This document shows positions 61,840 to 64,000 of a stretch of DNA of 64,000 bases, piece by piece. Positions within the stretch are counted from its first letter, which is position 1; each line of letters starts with the position of its first letter. Made by a program: the position numbers and the translations under genes. The DNA comes from Mesonia sp. K7 (GTDB lineage: Bacteria; Bacteroidota; Bacteroidia; Flavobacteriales; Flavobacteriaceae). The DNA lies in contig NZ_QKQV01000002.1 in NCBI RefSeq assembly GCF_003233725.1, positions 62,001 through 126,000 on the forward strand. Direction: 5' to 3'. The notes below the pieces were generated by a model. That model had not been told where the DNA came from. It ran no database searches and saw nothing but the letters and a program-made list of their open reading frames with translations.

Positions 61840-62883
61840 ATGACCGTAAAAGAAAGAATTATTGCTTTCTCAAAATTAGGCGACTTTCTAACTGCTTTTT
61901 TAAATAAAAACACTTCTTACGCTTACGCGGAATTTTTTCCGGAACTCAGCCAAAAAATCGAAACGCATCATTTACAAAATGGTTGGTTTACGCCAGAGAA
62001 CATCAGCTTTTCGATACAGCAATGGGCAAATGCGCTAACAGAAGAAAACTTAACTCATTGGCTTTCTAATTATTCTATTTCTGAGAAATTATCTTCTAAA
62101 AAGGTGGCCATCATTATGGCGGGAAATATTCCTTTAGTAGGTTTTCACGATTTGCTTTCGGTTTTAATCAGTGGTCATCAAACACTTATCAAGCAATCTT
62201 CCAATGCTCAAATTTTGTTGCCTTTTTTGATAAAAGTCTTACAAACTATCGAACCGCGTTTTAAAAATCGCATCACTTTCACCAAAGAAAAATTAGAAGA
62301 TTTTGATGTGGTGATCGCCACAGGAAGTGATAATACCGCTCGTTATTTCGAGTATTATTTTAGTAAAAAGCCCAATATCATTCGCAAAAACAGAAACTCT
62401 GTTGCCATTATTTCTGAAAACGATTCAACAGAAGATTTAGAAAAATTGAGTGACGATATTTTTAGATATTTTGGTTTGGGTTGTCGTAATGTTTCTAAAA
62501 TTTACCTTCCAAAAGGCTATGACATACAAAAAATCTTCCAAGCACTATACAACTGGAAAGAAGTTATTAATCATCACAAATATGCCAATAATTACGACTA
62601 TAACAAAGCGGTGTACCTGATGAGCAAGTTTCAGATTCTCGATAACGATTTTATTGTTTTAAAAGAAGATGAAAATTTTGCCTCTCCTATTGCTTCTCTC
62701 TTTTATGAATATTACGATAACCAAAAAGAGTTAAACGAAAAATTGGACTTACAACAAGAAAAAATACAATGCATCGTTTCTAACCTAGATACCAATCACA
62801 TTAAATTTGGGGAAACCCAACAACCAAAACTCAACGATTATGCCGACGGAGTAGATACCGTCAACTTTTTAACACAACTATAA
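61840..62883 (+). CDS. LuxC-like acyl-CoA reductase
   Basis: Aldehyde-dehydrogenase-fold protein of 347 residues in the LuxC/acyl-CoA reductase family, which forms fatty aldehydes from acyl-CoA or acyl thioesters. The NAD region is VAIIMAGNIPLVGFHD and VVIATGSDNTARYFEYYF, and the catalytic cysteine is C215 in FGLGCRNVSK. The gene is 9 bp before serC and divergent from the ferredoxin. No luxA, luxB, luxD or luxE is present, so a role in luminescence is not suggested. Its link with serine synthesis is unexplained. Confidence 0.83.
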   Translation: MTVKERIIAFSKLGDFLTAFLNKNTSYAYAEFFPELSQKIETHHLQNGWFTPENISFSIQQWANALTEENLTHWLSNYSISEKLSSKKVAIIMAGNIPLVGFHDLLSVLISGHQTLIKQSSNAQILLPFLIKVLQTIEPRFKNRITFTKEKLEDFDVVIATGSDNTARYFEYYFSKKPNIIRKNRNSVAIISENDSTEDLEKLSDDIFRYFGLGCRNVSKIYLPKGYDIQKIFQALYNWKEVINHHKYANNYDYNKAVYLMSKFQILDNDFIVLKEDENFASPIASLFYEYYDNQKELNEKLDLQQEKIQCIVSNLDTNHIKFGETQQPKLNDYADGVDTVNFLTQL

Positions 62884-62892
62884 ACACCAACC

Positions 62893-63957
62893 ATGAAAAA
62901 ACATAATTATAGTGCTGGACCTTGTATTTTACCACAAGAAGTTTTTCAAGAAGCCTCAAAGGCTATTTTAGATTTCAACAATTCCGGACTTTCAATTCTT
63001 GAGATTTCACACCGAAGCAAAGATTTTGTTGCCGTGGTTGAAGAAGCCAGAAACCTAGCTTTAGAGTTATTAAATCTCGAAAACAAAGGTTACACGGCAC
63101 TATTTCTACACGGTGGAGCAAGTACACAGTTTTTGATGGTGGCTTACAATCTTTTACAGAAAAAAGCGGCTTATCTCAATACCGGAACTTGGTCTAGCAA
63201 GGCCTTAAAAGAAGCAAAATTGTTTGGTGAAGTGATTGAAGTAGCTTCTTCTGCCGATAAAAACTTCAATTATATCCCGAAGAATTACCAAATCCCTGCA
63301 GATGCAGATTATTTTCACTGCACCAGTAATAATACCATTTTTGGTACACAGATGAAGAGTTTTCCGCAAACCGATGTTCGCATGGTTTGTGATATGAGTA
63401 GTGATATTTTCTCGCGACAGTTCGACTTTTCTCAGTTTGATCTTATTTATGCTGGAGCACAGAAAAATATGGGTCCCGCCGGAACAACTTTAGTTGTCAT
63501 CAAGAACGATATTCTCGGAAAAGTAGAACGTCAAATTCCATCGATGCTCAATTACCAAGTTCATATCGATAAAGACACGATGTTCAACACACCTTCGGTT
63601 TATGCCATTTATGTGAGTTTGCTTAATTTACGCTGGTTAAAAGCTCAAGGCGGAATTTCAGCCATCGAAAAAGTGAATACCAAAAAGGCAGATTTACTTT
63701 ATAACGAAATCGACAGAAACCCACTTTTTACAGGTTTTGCAGCCAAAGAAGACCGTTCGCCAATGAATGCTACTTTTAACCTTTCCGACGAAAGTCTAAA
63801 AGAAAAATTCAACACCTTGTGGCAAGAAGCCGGCATAAATGGTTTAAATGGTCACCGAAGTGTTGGTGGTTATCGCGCCTCGATGTATAATGCCTTGCCA
63901 TTAGAAAGTGTACACGTTTTGGTAGAAGTGATGAAAAATTTAGAACAAAAAGCATAA
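62893..63957 (+). CDS. serC: Phosphoserine aminotransferase
   Basis: PLP enzyme converting 3-phosphohydroxypyruvate to phosphoserine (and possibly acting in PLP synthesis). The 354 residues show the N-terminal [13 protein letters not shown], the [16 protein letters not shown] phosphate loop and the PLP lysine in [13 protein letters not shown]. Ends [21 protein letters not shown]. It is followed after 3 bp by serA, which would supply its substrate. Confidence 0.95.
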   Translation: MKKHNYSAGPCILPQEVFQEASKAILDFNNSGLSILEISHRSKDFVAVVEEARNLALELLNLENKGYTALFLHGGASTQFLMVAYNLLQKKAAYLNTGTWSSKALKEAKLFGEVIEVASSADKNFNYIPKNYQIPADADYFHCTSNNTIFGTQMKSFPQTDVRMVCDMSSDIFSRQFDFSQFDLIYAGAQKNMGPAGTTLVVIKNDILGKVERQIPSMLNYQVHIDKDTMFNTPSVYAIYVSLLNLRWLKAQGGISAIEKVNTKKADLLYNEIDRNPLFTGFAAKEDRSPMNATFNLSDESLKEKFNTLWQEAGINGLNGHRSVGGYRASMYNALPLESVHVLVEVMKNLEQKA

Positions 63958-63960
63958 CTT

Positions 63961-64000
63961 ATGAAGATATTAGCCAACGACGGAATTTCCCAAAGCGGAG
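63961..64000 (+). CDS. serA: Start of D-3-phosphoglycerate dehydrogenase (truncated)
   Basis: Only 13 codons (MKILANDGISQSG) before the window ends. The sequence matches the beginning of SerA-type D-2-hydroxyacid dehydrogenases in flavobacteria, and its place 3 bp after serC supports that. Extent and domains cannot be judged here. Confidence 0.6.
   Translation, partial: MKILANDGISQSG

Noticed and set aside
61840-62883. Bioluminescence (lux) system
   Set aside because: Only a LuxC-like reductase is present; luciferase and the other lux genes are absent and the neighbours are serine biosynthesis genes.
1-64000. CRISPR arrays, transposases, prophage, tRNA or rRNA genes
   Set aside because: Looked for in spacers and among the proteins; no regular repeat-spacer array, no transposase or phage structural protein, and no tRNA-like TpsiC arm was found.

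Overview
This window is AT-rich, densely packed chromosome from a member of the Bacteroidota, almost certainly a Flavobacteriaceae. The protein sequences have a flavobacterial character: a DnaX without a zinc module, TlpA/DUF4369 lipoproteins, GAF and SIMPL proteins, and a two-domain NnrE-NnrD. Many genes are preceded by the Bacteroidetes housekeeping promoter (TTG, about 17-23 nt, TAnnTTTG) and almost none has a strong Shine-Dalgarno sequence. A secreted GH16 glucanase would fit a marine or algal-polysaccharide lifestyle, but that is inference.

Layout. 1-12.6 kb: the 5' part of RNase P RNA on the minus strand (cut by the window edge), GH16 glucanase, dnaX-miaE, an exported thioredoxin and a WG-repeat protein, an AraC regulator with an exported glyoxalase-like protein, then the minus-strand run pdxH, sixA, ppk1, ppx, DUF1801 (polyphosphate), preceded by rnz and a small STAS-like gene. 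12.7-17.7 kb: pyrR-pyrB, dnaN, dps-mscS, GNAT. 17.7-30.7 kb: a 1249-residue lipoprotein joining a metallophosphoesterase to an outer-membrane barrel, an HD-PycTM membrane protein, exported thioredoxins, a SET-domain protein, a large GAF protein, SIMPL, rhomboid and an LpxL-like acyltransferase. 30.7-49.4 kb: glmM-like mutase, AcpH-like, TPR, gyrA, clpC, hutH, nnr, gcvT, a short-chain epimerase, pterin dehydratase, yebC, an Lrp regulator, an M14 peptidase facing an XRE regulator across a palindrome-rich spacer, a lipoprotein and terC.

49.4-53.9 kb is an accessory block, all on the plus strand: DUF4262, a membrane protein, lipoproteins, a CPBP protease, a DinB-like protein and a DUF2975/XRE pair. 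Two of its spacers are diverged copies of one element with terminal inverted repeats, resembling cassette (attC-like) junctions. 54-64 kb returns to core genes: SMR exporter, mscL, parC, parE, ychF, a secreted protein, a two-cluster ferredoxin, and acyl-CoA reductase-serC-serA (serA runs off the window).

Most of the window is housekeeping. The parts that deserve a second look are the phosphatase/barrel fusion with a possible kinase-like middle domain, the orphan HD-PycTM protein, the TTTAC-N4-GTAAA operator array between the M14 peptidase and its XRE neighbour, and the repeat-bounded accessory block. I found no tRNA, rRNA, CRISPR array, transposase or prophage. No gene-free stretch exceeds about 300 bases.
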